From assembly GCF_902806685.2 (NCBI RefSeq), contig NC_048537.1, positions 9,260,720 to 9,324,719 of the forward strand: a stretch of 64,000 nucleotides of DNA, in the 5' to 3' direction. Positions 17,107-28,213 of this stretch are shown here, piece by piece; position 1 is the stretch's first letter, and every line of letters begins with the position of its first letter. Both the position numbers and the translations under genes were made by a program. Under the pieces are notes generated by a model that made no database searches, was not told the origin of the DNA, and was given only the letters and a program-made list of their open reading frames with translations. Source of the DNA: Maniola hyperantus (taxonomy: Eukaryota; Arthropoda; Insecta; Lepidoptera; Nymphalidae).

Positions 17107-18232
17107 GTGGGTAATAGAATACACATCACTGATATTAAATCCAATTTAGACTTCCTATTGTTCATTGAAGAAAATTGTAAAAATCATTATAGGATATATT
17201 CGGATGGTTCTAAAAATGAGAAATTTGTAAGTTCTGCTTTCTATGATTCACAGTTAAAAAAATGTAGATCATATAAATTAAACTCTGACTGCAGTGTGTT
17301 TACTGCTGAATGCGTTGCCCTGTTCAAGGCATTGGAATATATCAAAGAAGAATTAATGTTTAAAATGAATAACTATGTTTTAATAACAGACTCGAAAAGT
17401 GTTCTTTTAGCTATAAATAATTTTAATTTTAGTAATTATAAATTAGTTTATATTATTTTCCAAATTAAAAATGTACTACTTAATTTAAAACAAAGGGGAA
17501 TTAATATAGAATTTGTTTAGGTACCCTCCCACAGAGGCATAACAGGAAATGAAGTGGTTGATTCTGCTACAAGAAGAAGTAATTTTTATGAAGATTGTTC
17601 AAGTAGCATCAAAGTGCCATTAACGGATTTATGCAAAACAATTAAGACAAAAGAAATTGTGGAGTGAAGTGTGGGATGTGACTAATAAAAATAAAGGAAA
17701 ATGGTATGCGGAAATTCAAAAGGAAATACCAATACAACCATGGTATTTCAAAACGAAGTGTGAATCTAGAAAATTTACATCATTAATGAATAGACTGAGA
17801 TTTGGTCACTGTTTGGTGCCAACACACCTGAATAAAATAAAAATACTAAACAGTAAAAAATGCAACTATTTTGATTATGAGGAGGCTGATGTTAATCATA
17901 TGATACTCAAATGTCCAGCTTTTGGCATACAAAGACTTATATTAGCCAGTGATCTAAACACTATAAATATGGAACAAAAACAAAAAATTGATTTTGCCCG
18001 CCATGTAAAGGACTTGTTGTGTAAAACGTCATATTTTAAGTCTATTTTTAATTATATAAGTAATACTATAATTAAAGTGTAAAAACGTTAGACTAATTAG
18101 TTATAAGCAATTTTGTATTTTTAGAATAATATTTAGTTATTAGCAATTTTGTATTTTTACAATTTGTAAATTTTTGAAAGGCCTTAAAGGACTGTTATCC
18201 AGGGCCGTAAAATAAATTAAAAAAAAAAAATT
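17107..18232 (+). pseudogene. 5'-truncated, broken non-LTR retrotransposon: RNase H domain and 3' tail
   Basis: The first frame (17107-17520) encodes an RNase H fold: YRIYSDGSKNEKFVSSAFYD, SVFTAECVALFKALEYI with its catalytic Glu, and VLITDSKSVLLAI. It then hits TAG at 17518-17520 exactly where the family has Trp in WVPSHRGITGNE; the VPSHRGITGNE part follows in the same frame. A frameshift near 17630 leads into a second frame (17657-18082) that carries a C-terminal region with a partial zinc-knuckle pattern (C..C/H...C near NHMILKCPAF). A 3' UTR ends in an A-rich tail at 18218-18231. It is AT-rich and worn, unlike its minus-strand neighbour, and so is probably a different, older element. Confidence 0.82.
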
Positions 18233-18736
18233 CTATCTACGGTTGTATACGTTGTATATATAGTGCGAACAGAGACGCAGCTAACTTATTTTTTGTCCCT
18301 TATCGTGTAACTGGTTTTTTCAAGAATACATACAACTTACATACAAGAAGTTGCAAAACGAACTTTGAGAATTCGTGGCGTCATTGTATTTCTCATTAGT
18401 TATTTACTTGTTTTCACTTGAAAAACGTTTAATACAAATATTTGTCGTGTTATTCATCGTTACGTTGTGCTATCGCTATCTCACACGCGGTTACACAGTA
18501 CTTTAGTCTGGCTTTTTAGGGTTCCGTAGCCGAATGGAAAAAACGGAACCCTTATAGATTCGTCATGTATGTCACAGCCACTTTTTTCCGAAACTATAAG
18601 AGCTATACTGTTGAAACTTGGTAAGTAGATGTATCTTGTGAACCGCATTAAGATTTTTACACAAAAATAGAAAGAAAACAATAAAATTTGGATGTTGTAT
18701 AGAAGCAGGCGTTACTTTGCGGAAGTCCATGATATA
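18233..18736. other. intergenic, with a truncated GGTTCCGTA-type element at 18516-18680
   Basis: GGGTTCCGTAGCCGAATGGA and GGAACCCTTATAGATTCGTC mark the start of the element; the far end is missing. The rest shows nothing recognisable. Confidence 0.55.
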
Positions 18737-18917
18737 CAATGAACCAAAAGCTTAATTAGCTGTAATCCGCTGAAACAGGTCGAATCTGTATGGTGCAACA
18801 TGCACCGCCCGCCCTCCCACTGCTAAACATGCAGAAAGATGATGAAAGGTGCATGTTGCACCATACAGATTCGACCTGTTTCAGCGGATTACAGCAAATT
18901 AAGCTTTTGGTTCATTG
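18737..18917. repeat. 181-bp foldback MITE with near-identical 70-bp arms
   Basis: Arms 18737-18806 and 18848-18917 differ at one position. The ends are CAATGAACCAAAAGCTTAAT and its complement; the 41-bp loop is GC-rich. The transcribed element would form a long hairpin. Confidence 0.92.
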
Positions 18918-19690
18918 AATAAATTTTGGGGTTCCCCATACTTAGTAGCACTGAAACGGATTTTTTTTTCATCAAACTCATACGTGCGGGGTGGTATCTA
19001 TCTATGGATAGGTCTTCAAAAATCATATTGAGGTTTGTTATATCATTTTTTTCTAAACTGAATAGTTTGCGCGAGAGACACTTCCAAAGTGGTAAAATAT
19101 GCCCCCCCCCTGTAACTTCTAAAATAAGAGAATGATAAAACTAAAAAAAATAAGTAGGTATATTATGATGTACATTACCATGCAAACTTCCACCGAAAAT
19201 TGGTTTAAACGAGATCTAGTAAGTAGTTTTTGATTTATCGCACAGCTCCCACGGGCCTGCGCTTACCCAGTGGCCAGTGCCAAAGAGAATCATGGTGCGA
19301 GCAAGCGCGGGTGACGTGCGGGTGTGCGGGGCGGCCCCCACCTCATACCCCGATTACCATCTCGACCGGTCGCGTACTATAGTAATTCCGTAATATAGGT
19401 CCGGGGTTATTTTGGCTAAGTATAAAACTTACCACTTCATACATTTCCAAGGCATTGTAGGCACTCTATAGAATTCTAAAATGTTTTTAGGAAATTTATA
19501 AAACGTAATAGTACGTGTAGTAGGTACCGTAGAATTAGTGAATAAAAAATAAAATGCAACTGAGAATTATGATGATGATCATGATGTTCATGATGATAAC
19601 CGTGATGATCAACATAAACCATGATAATCACGGTTATCATCATGATTTTCAGCTTACCTATCTATGTTTAATTTATCGTGATGGTGATGA
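18918..19690. other. intergenic; GC-rich dispersed patch and GAT/ATC-rich hairpin
   Basis: 19250-19395 holds a GC-rich patch (CGATTACCATCTCGACCGGT, CGCGTACTATA) related to 22700-22775. 19591-19640 has an inverted pair GATGATAACCGTGAT / ATCACGGTTATCATC. No gene found. Confidence 0.5.
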
Positions 19691-19825
19691 TGATAATGAT
19701 GATGTATACGAATAGTGTCTGCCAATCCGCACTTGGTCAGCGTGGTAGACTATGGCCAAACCTCACTCTGAGAGGAGACCCGTGCTCTGTAGTGAGCCGG
19801 CGATAGGTAGATCATGATGATGATG
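19690..19825 (+). repeat. tRNA-derived SINE fragment, opposite orientation
   Basis: TGCCAATCCGCACTTGGTCA and GAGGAGACCCGTGCTCTGTA are the reverse complement of the SINE body seen at 3785-4097, ending in the GATGATGATGAT run. The tRNA head is lacking. Confidence 0.75.
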
Positions 19826-19964
19826 ATACGAACATTAATTTATACCCTGGAGACATTTTTCATTCCAAATTTCATAGGTACATTTTTAAAGATTTTTTAT
19901 TGCTGTTTGGGAATTGTTAGAACGCCGAGGCAATGTATGAAATAAAAAATAAGTATTTTATACA

Positions 19965-20261
19965 TTGCCTGAATGTTTTAGGTATTCTATGGAATGCTTA
20001 GGTATTTTATACAATACCAGAGTATACAGATTGCCGGTAGCATATACCTACACTCGCGGAGCCGCAGGCACAGTAAGTATCTTTATAACCATCAAAATAA
20101 ACTGGAACATCATCGGAGATTGTGTGTTCTTTGATAAAAGTCACATTCTAGCTAATGAGCTACAAAGGTTAGGTACAAGCCCTCTCATCACAAGTGGTTG
20201 GGACCTGTCATCTGTGCTCACTAATAGGCTGACACTACAGCAGCTAAACAATTTCCAATAA
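19965..20261 (+). other. unrecognised open frame, possible exon or captured coding fragment
   Basis: A 98-codon frame ending TAA at 20259-20261, where the bases read AATAAA. The second half (VFFDKSHILANELQRLGTSP, LITSGWDLSSVLTNRL) looks protein-like in composition, but I recognise no family. A GTAAGT at about 20073 lies inside it and would make a good donor, so the frame may combine an exon end and intron. No partner exons were identified. Confidence 0.2.
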
Positions 20262-21000
20262 ACGATATTGAACTAAAATGTTTATTTGCTATGCAAGGCT
20301 GCAAAGTTGTTATTTTGTCGCGTGAGTTTGTATTGAATCCTGAGCGTATGGAGATTCAAAGGCTCGAGCGCAAATAAATTTGCAGCCGTGCGAAACACAC
20401 AACTTTTCATCTTGCTACAGACAGCGAGGAAAACGCTAGATGCTAGATACAAGAGGCGCCAGTACTCTGGAGGTTTCAATAAGAAGTTTTAGGGCGCAAG
20501 TCAGATCGTGAAGGAGGTTGTAATTCAAGAAGATTCGTCCAGAATTCAAATTTAAAATTAAAAAAAAAATTACAATGAACTTCCTTATGTTGTTCAAATT
20601 GTTTACTCAATAAAGCTGAAACGGGATAGATTATTATGTTTAATTTAATAAAAATAAAGTGTTCCAACAGGTCACTTACTTAATACTTATAATAGTAAAG
20701 ACTGTAAGGACGAACCGCGTTTCTGAATGTGTCATTATGTTAAACCAAATATAATATTATACTCTCACTTGGCCGGTTTCTAATGTAAATAGTGCTAAAT
20801 ACATATACCTCTCACACCTCCATAAGGTTGTCCAGGATATATTATAAGGATCTCGATAAAGAAGCCCGTCTTTTGTATAACTTTTATCATCATCAATACT
20901 TATAATAAAACTGTAACGGGTCAAATTCTGTACATTGAAGATATTTTGAAAATTTTTTTTCGAGGGCACTCTATAATCGATACTGAACCCAAAACTGTAT
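20262..21000. other. intergenic, no gene seen
   Basis: AT-rich with scattered short frames on the minus strand that have no coding character. No recognised repeat. Confidence 0.5.
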
Positions 21001-21030
21001 TTTTTTCATTTTTGTCTGTCTGTCTGTCTA

Positions 21031-21067
<37 letters not shown>

Positions 21068-21870
21068 ATCACGCCCGCGCATCACGCTGAAACTACTGAA
21101 TGGATTCCAATGAAACTTGGTACGATTTGAGGTCATACTATGAGGAAGAATATAGGATACTTTTTATCCCGAAATTCAGCATGGTTTCCGTAGGAGAGGG
21201 GATGAAAGTTAAAATGTATACTGAGTTGTAATTCATTAACGCGTAGTCCGATTTCATTCATTCTTTTTTTGTTAGAAAGGGGATATTTTAAAGATTGTTC
21301 CGTAAATATTTCAAGGTCATCGGTTTTTAACCGACTGTCAAAAAGGAGGTGGTTCTTTTTTCTACATCGATTTTTTCGAGGTTTCTGGACCGATTTGCAA
21401 TTTTTTTTTTTAATTCAACAAAAGACTTTTTCGTGGTGGTCACATAAAAAATTCTGGATTCAACTCCTTAATCCTGATGCTGCAGGGTTACTGCCCGCCT
21501 GAGTTATCAAGATTCAGGAAGTGTTCATAGTGAATTCATATTGTAGGTACCAAGCAACGACTTTATTCTCAGACTTCAAGTCCCAACTCCTCAAGCCTGA
21601 TGATGTAGGGTACAGCACTCCTAAACTATAATGTTTCAGTAACTGCGGATGATGCAAAATTAATTTAGGTACCAAGCATAGGCTACATCATTGAACTTCG
21701 GATCCTAACTCCTCAATCCTGATGCTGCAAAGTACTAAAGTCCTAAATCGTGGGGATTTTAGAATTTCTGATAGTGAATTGATATTTTAGGTATCAAGCA
21801 ACGGCTTCACGATGACACTCCCAGTCCGAAATACTCCACCCGAGCGAAGCCGGGGCGGGTCAGCTAGTGA
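21001..21870 (+). repeat. composite dispersed repeat beginning with a GTCT microsatellite
   Basis: (GTCT)n runs from 21013 to 21067, then CACGCTGAAACTACTGAATG and TTGGTACGATTTGAGGTCAT, the AACCGACT...AAAAAGGAGGTGGTTC block near 21330, three diverged ~110-bp internal repeats of the TCCTCAATCCTGATGCTGCA type, and a 3' end CCGGGGCGGGTCAGCTAGT. The GC hairpin plus CTAGT again resembles a Helitron 3' end. Confidence 0.55.
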
Positions 21871-22189
21871 ATAATAAAATAAAGAGAAAAAATATTTTTA
21901 ACAGTATCACAAAGAAAACTCAACCCCCACCCCATATTATATTTTTTATGTTTTTTTTTAAACTTAATTCAATACACTCACTAAATAACTAGAATATTAT
22001 ATTTGTTTAATTACTTAGGTATGCTTAGGTTTAATTATTTACACTTGATACTTATAAGTAGATCAAACCTAAGTCCTAAACCCATGGGAGGCGCATCTTT
22101 GTTTTGTTTTCGGCAAAATGTATGAGTCGATGATCATGCGTTAGCGGAGGACGTTAGAAACCTGATAGAAAATTTCGCACAATAAGTAT

Positions 22190-22780
22190 GCGCCCGACCT
22201 AACATGGGTGCAGAGTGTTTGAGAGCGCCGCAAACGACGCGTGCTCTGAGCCAGGGGTGTTACGGATATTCAAATCCGCATCAATTGATGCGGTGCTACT
22301 ACGGTTGCGGATTCATACGAGTACCTGCAAAGAAAGTGGGCTGGGCCAGAGTGGCGCGTACCTTGCGCGTGTTTGCTAGTTGATATCTTCGTTCGCTAAC
22401 TGACCAATAAAAAAGTGTACAATGGCACCCAACAGAGGTGTTACGGATATTCGCATTCGCATCCGCAAAATAATGCAGAACATTCGCATTAATTCAGACA
22501 TCAGCATCTGCGGATGTGAACTTCTAATAATCCGCATCTGCATCCGTGGATGTCCAAATATTGGCACCCGCAACAACCCTGCTCTGAAAGTGTCGCTCGC
22601 AACGCTTGGCGCCGCGCCCCCTACACTCCTGCGCACGTGTGCACCGCACACCCTACACCATAGGTAAAGCCGCCTCTGCTATCAACATAAATATTAATAA
22701 GAAGGATTAATATGTAAGCGGGGCGTCTCCTCGCGTCATATCCCGATTGCAATTTCGACCTGTCGCGGACTATACATTGC
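22190..22780. repeat. ATCCGC-word repeat block and flanking GC-rich dispersed sequence
   Basis: GGTGTTACGGATATTC occurs twice (near 22256 and 22436), followed by degenerate runs of GCATCCGCA-type words up to 22560. 22700-22775 repeats the GC-rich patch seen at 19250-19395. No transposase is visible. Confidence 0.55.
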
Positions 22781-23099
22781 AAGACTGTAGCTACTTACAC
22801 TATTTGTTTTTGTACTATGAAATAATACAATGCGGCTAACGATAGGTATACCTAACAATAAACAGTAATAATAATTAATCTTTGGCACATGTGGGTGTGC
22901 ACCGGGAAGATGTGCCTTCTCGCCGTCCTCAAAAAAGAGACATTTCTTGATATTATAATACACGATGTGGCTAATCTTCAGATATTTAACAGTAACTAGC
23001 TATTATATTGAATGTCTAGTTAAAAACGATTTTTTCGTATCGGAAAAGAATTCGAGAAGGATCGCGATGACCTGAATTGCAGGAGATGGCCAGCAATTA

Positions 23100-23430
23100 G
23101 AGTTAGAGGTGTGCGGGCGGGCAAGGGCGGCTCGCTGGGTGGGCGGCGGCGGTGGTGGCGTGCGACGTCACTCGGCAGTCGGCGCTCGGAGCCCGCGCCT
23201 CGCCGTCAGCCCTCGCCCGTCGCCGCCCGCGGCAGCTAGTATGCCGGCGCTCCGGGGCCGCTCGCCACGCGCCGCGCGCCCGCTTCCATCGCGCGCTGCC
23301 CCGACACCGACGTCTACGCGCGCCGCTCGTAGCCCGTAACGCACGCGATTACACATTTCACGTCTATACACCGGAATGTAAATATTTATGGATGTCAGTT
23401 TTCAGTTGTTTAGATTGGCTGTGAAATTCA
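23100..23430 (+). promoter_or_regulatory. CpG-rich block ending in a splice donor, candidate KCNQ promoter and first (5' UTR) exon
   Basis: This is the most CpG-dense stretch between the two genes, in an otherwise AT-rich window. It includes a CRE-like GACGTCAC at 23164 and ends AAATTCAAG|GTATGTAAGT, a strong donor near 23432. Short ATGs at 23240 (32 codons then stop) and 23388 would be upstream ORFs; splicing the latter to 31788 would create an immediate stop, so the exon is more likely non-coding. The assignment to KCNQ rests only on position, strand and the donor. Confidence 0.4.
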
Positions 23431-25667
23431 AGGTATGTAAGTAATGCTAAGCATTTTCAATTTTCATGTATTATGTTAGTTACTTAATAATTTGAAATGG
23501 CTGAAAAAGTACACTTAATATAAAATTTGGTAAACTACGGCATGCCTTTTATGTCTCACTGTTTTGTCTTTTATGGTAAAATTAAGTGCTGTAAGTTCAG
23601 TAAATTGCGCATAAAGTGCCCTTCGATTTGGATCAATAGTTTACTATTTTGTAGTGTTGGGTTCAACGGATTTTTCGCATTTAATTAAGTGATTATAACA
23701 ATACGACAGCAAGCACTGTGCGTCGCATCGCGCCAGCGCGACTATACATACTAATTTGTATTTTTATTAAAATATTTTATGTTATGTTCCTACCTATTGT
23801 TAATAAAATATATTAATTTAGTTTGAAAATGAAACAATTAAAAACTGAATATGTAATAGGTATCTTTTCCTGTAATTATTATTCGGTTTAAGTTGACTCT
23901 TGATCACTTCATAGTTTATTTATCTACAAATAGGTAGAGTACACACACATACAGGTACAAATTACAACAATAATAATACAAGTTAGTTTCATCTGATGTT
24001 CTATGAAAAGTTCTGTATCTACATACCTATCTCTCAATATGAAAATTGTTTAGGTACTAATACATTATCCAATTAAAATCCAACTTGAAAATGTTTACCC
24101 ATAATAATTATCATACTGACATACCTATTGATTGGCATAAAATGTTTAGGTGAAACACGAAATGAAATCAACAAGGCGTGTTCGGGTACATGAAGATGCT
24201 ATACGTCATAGGTAATACATTACAGTATTTTTGTTTTTATTTGAATATACGTAGTACATTTAAGTAGAAGATTGATTTATTCTACTTATTTTACTTTTAT
24301 AAAAACAAAACCAATTTCAGCGTCCTGGACGTTTCTTTATTTGCTATCGTAGTTAGATGATAAAACCAATATCTAAAACTTCCTTTATTACCCTGGTAGG
24401 CAGTAAATTTTTATAAAATACTAATTCATATTCTGATCCCTAAATTATATCTTCTTATTAGTTACCCGACTATTCTTGATAAAACTTCACTTTGTTCTTA
24501 ACACTAATAATGACTTTAATTTTTCTTTTAACCTGAAAGAACATGACCTATTTTAACCGTTGTTTATTTATTTAAGATTCGTATATTGTATTGAACAATA
24601 TGGGTGTCCCCATATTATCACATAGGTAAATATAAAATGGGTTGGTATAAAAACTTATAAAAGGCCTTGAAATATTAGAGCAAGATCCCAGGACGGCAGA
24701 CGTTGATATATTTAAATTGGCTGTCGGTACAAGCTGACAGATATTATAATTTATACTTACGTTAAAAGTACATACTGACACTACTGTATCCCACACATTT
24801 TATTTCTCTGAAAGTTTCCTGTTATCTGAAAGTTATCTGGCGTTTCTGGGTTCTAGGACTATAATATGAGATGCAATAAAGTATGTCAATTCTATGACCT
24901 ATCTAACTTTCTTTATAAAGGAGACACTGAATGACATAGTACCAATATCAACGGCTCAAACGGCTGGATCCAGAATCTTGAGATTTTGCATGTAGGCTCT
25001 CTTTTGCGTAGATATGTGGGAGTCTTAAGGATTTTAAGAAATTTCAATAAGATCATCAAAAATTTTCATTCCCTAATCCGAACGAACCCAATCGTTTTTT
25101 GGGATAAATACTATTTTTTTTGGTTAACCCACAGTGTTAGCTAAAGTTTGGCAAGTTTCGTTCATACTCCTTCAATAGTTTTGACGTGTAGCACGCATAA
25201 AATAGATGTAGGTACTATTTTACTATCAAGGCCGGAAATAAAGCAATTTACGGCCGATTAATATTGAAAAGACGAGGCGAAGTCAAGGACTTCCGAAGTG
25301 ATTTTAAACGATGGCTGTTTAATTGCTATTTTGGCTAAGACTTCTATAGTACTTTCTCTCATTTTTGCATTATCAAACATCACGCCACGTGTATCTTAAC
25401 CACCTAATTTATGTTAGTGTTCATTGAAACAACCTCGTTACAAGTGTGAAAATGTCCAACAATTTATATTATTGTCCTGTTGGAAATTGCTGGCGTGCGG
25501 CAGATAAGAGCCGTGTGACTTTTTTTTAAAATAATGAAGCACTTTCCGGGCAAGTAGGAAAAAAATATATTATTTGAATTATTGTGTATCGGGTTATCAA
25601 TATACTTACCTATATTGATAAAAGGAAACTGATAGCTATAAAATAATACGTTCCAAGGTAGCCTTCT
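23431..25667 (+). other. presumed first intron of KCNQ, left part
   Basis: AT-rich, with many short TAGGTA words. 24950-25200 carries text typical of dispersed elements (AACGGCTGGATCCAGAATCT). No exon found. Confidence 0.45.
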
Positions 25668-25937
25668 TTAGTGTAGGTAGTGTAGGCTTTCATCGAGAAT
25701 CACTAACTTCGAACGGCACATGCCGCAGATACCGCGGTTCTCGTACTGCTGGCAAATATGTTCCGGCTTGCAATGTTCTGAAGCCGAGCACCCACCAGCA
25801 CAATACCGGCGCGGCACAAATACGTGTGCATAATTACAGCTTATTTCATTTTGAAAGAACTGAGACATGAAGTTTTGATACGAAACATACAGGATTTTCC
25901 CATAGTGCATCGGTCCGGCGCTCGGTTTTGGTGTGTA
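25668..25937 (-). CDS. cysteine-rich exon-like open frame, possible terminal exon of an unrecognised gene
   Basis: On the minus strand a TTCTAAC branch-point-like sequence lies 8-14 bases before an AG at 25939-25938. From TAC at 25937 the frame runs 89 codons to TAA at 25670-25668. The protein has seven cysteines in a compact region: SC-N-Y..., PRRYCAGGCSASEHCKPEHI, CQQYENRGICGMC, spacing C-x11-C-x3-C-x5-C-x5-C-x8-C-x2-C. The base composition is higher in GC than its neighbours, and an in-frame stop precedes the acceptor. I do not recognise the family; a secreted cysteine-knot-like or zinc-binding tail are both possible. No partner exons and no clear AATAAA were found. It lies antisense inside the presumed KCNQ first intron. 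Confidence 0.35.
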   Translation of the reverse strand, partial: YTPKPSAGPMHYGKILYVSYQNFMSQFFQNEISCNYAHVFVPRRYCAGGCSASEHCKPEHICQQYENRGICGMCRSKLVILDESLHYLH

Positions 25938-25943
25938 CTGCAC

Positions 25944-27890
25944 TTTATGTTAGAACCGAACCTTCAAGTACCAATGACGCTTTGACCCAAGAATAAGCAG
26001 TGGTCTCCGAGTCAGAAATACTCCGAGTATCCATATTCCATACCCAAATATAGCTAATAGCTATGTACCTGTTACCTATTCATTAAGTTGTACATGTATT
26101 TTTAAAATTTTGGTAAGTACCTATATTATTCATCGGTTGTGAACTTTGGTTGTGGTGAGTAAGCAATAACCAAGTAGGTACGTAGGAATTAATAACAACA
26201 TTTTTGTCTGTACCTATTACCTATGTACTATAGGAATTAGGACGTAGGTAGGACGTAAGTAGATACGGATATAGTTTAACCAGAGTGGCGCCGTGAAGAT
26301 CGATTATAAGGGTTAAGCTAAGTCATGTTCCTTCATCACGTCTTCACATGGATGAAGATATTATCTACAACACCTAAACCTTTTCCGAATGTACATATTT
26401 AGTATATACCCAAATACAGTAACAATATTACAACTATCCTTTGTTTATACTTAATACACCAAAATCAAAAATATAAAGTTATAAATTCTATGACACTTTT
26501 GTAGTTCACTTACCTGTTTAGTTGTAACTTGTACTTCCCTACACCACGGCAGAAAGTAGTGAGCATTACTAATTTACTTAAATAAATTTGTATTTATAAA
26601 TTATTATTCTTTACCGGATTAATTTAAAAGCAAGCAAACTATCCATTGTAAAAATATATTGTGTTTACCTAGACACGCCGCATTTTGTTGTTCAAGCCAT
26701 AAATAAACTGTTAGTATTTGTATGCATTCTGTGCATAAACCTAAGAATCCGAAGACTACGTAAGGTAGGTACAGTTGTTTTGACTAAATAGCTGTTACAG
26801 GGGATACTGTATGTACCACACGTTGTATTATAAATATTAGAATATTACGATTAGCGGACATCGGTAGTCCTGGGTAGACCTAATCAAATCCATTTACTAT
26901 CTACACCATAATAATAAACAGTTTCCTCGGAACTCATTTACAAGCACGTCTACAGCTAAATTTCATGTCAAGGAAAATTAACCTGAAAACGTTGTATATT
27001 CATAGGAGCCAGAATAATTTAGAGTAACGCCAAGAAACTTTGGTGTTTCCTAATTTTGTAACTTAGGTAATTGTTGTTGAGATCAAAAACAAGCAGCTTT
27101 CATCCAAGTACAAGAAAATATAATTTAGGTGTAGGTAAATCTGTTTATATCTAGGTACTCCTACCTATATTAAAGACACTGTTAGGTAGATATTTAAAAA
27201 ATAATAAATTCAGTTAACGTCTGTTACTCTAATGAAGTACCTATCCAATGAAATTAATTAATTTAACAATAAGTAGGTAGTTAAATTTTATCACTATTAT
27301 TTCATTACGACGACGACGTTCTGAACCCAGCACTTACCTAAATCTAATGAACCATTCTTGTTAGGCTCAAATAGTAATTGGCGTAAGTACCAATAGCTTA
27401 AAATTTTAAGCATTTAATCGCACGTGACTCTATCAAAGCGAAGATGATGTACGAACGTAATATGATGCGCAGCTTTCCCTAAGCATATCTTTTTGTAAAA
27501 ACAATGCCATTTGTAGTTTTTATCTATTTTTATTGTTGAGACATTTTAAATTAATTTAATTAATAATAATTATTATATACATACTCACCAATATAAAAAT
27601 GATTATTTACGTAATTGGTATAAGTTATGTATCGGCTAGGTAAAAAGTTATTCACGTGTTGTAGAGAGACTGCAAATTTTCAAAAGCTTTCAATCACAAT
27701 ACCAATATTTCGAAATAAAAGTCACAATGGCACCCAGCCATTTGCCTGGAACTTGGGAAGTTTAACAGGTCCGCCATGCACACCTGTGTTTAAGAGAATT
27801 GTAGCAAAGTGTAATAAAATATAAGTTTTGTACAAAACAACAAGCTTTTTCGTGGAAGCTTTTGATCATTCGTTTTGTAGCGTCTATCCA
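25944..27890 (+). other. presumed KCNQ first intron, no feature seen
   Basis: AT-rich with abundant TAGGTA/TACCTA words. No repeats of clear family and no exon. Confidence 0.45.
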
Positions 27891-28090
27891 TTTTTAGGGT
27901 TCCGTAGTAAACAAGGAACCCTTATAGTTTCGCCATGTCCGTCCATCTGTCTGTCCATCCGTCCTCGGTTAATCTCAGAGACTATATTAGTGCTAGAAAT
28001 CTGTAATTTGGCATGGGTATAAACATTAATCACGCCGACAAAGTGGTGACAAATTTTGATAAATATTTTGTTTAGGGTAGCTCCCATGAA
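27891..28090 (+). repeat. truncated GGTTCCGTA-type element
   Basis: GGGTTCCGTAGTAAACAAGG then AACCCTTATAGTTTCGCCAT, with a GTCTGTCCATCCGTCC run. The far half is missing. Confidence 0.65.
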
Positions 28091-28213
28091 CGTACCTAAT
28101 TATAGGTAGGTACCCTGCTGCAATAGGAATAACTAAAGCGACTTTTGGTAATGAATCATCTATGATCTCAATTTCATAAGTTATACCTATTTGTTGCTCC
28201 CATTAATAAATAA

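Noticed and set aside
21013..21067. A CRISPR-like or coding repeat
   Set aside because: It is a simple (GTCT)n microsatellite with no spacers.
23109..23424. Arg/Ala-rich frames in the CpG block as proteins
   Set aside because: Composition is driven by GC bias and frames overlap in both strands; more likely promoter/5' UTR.
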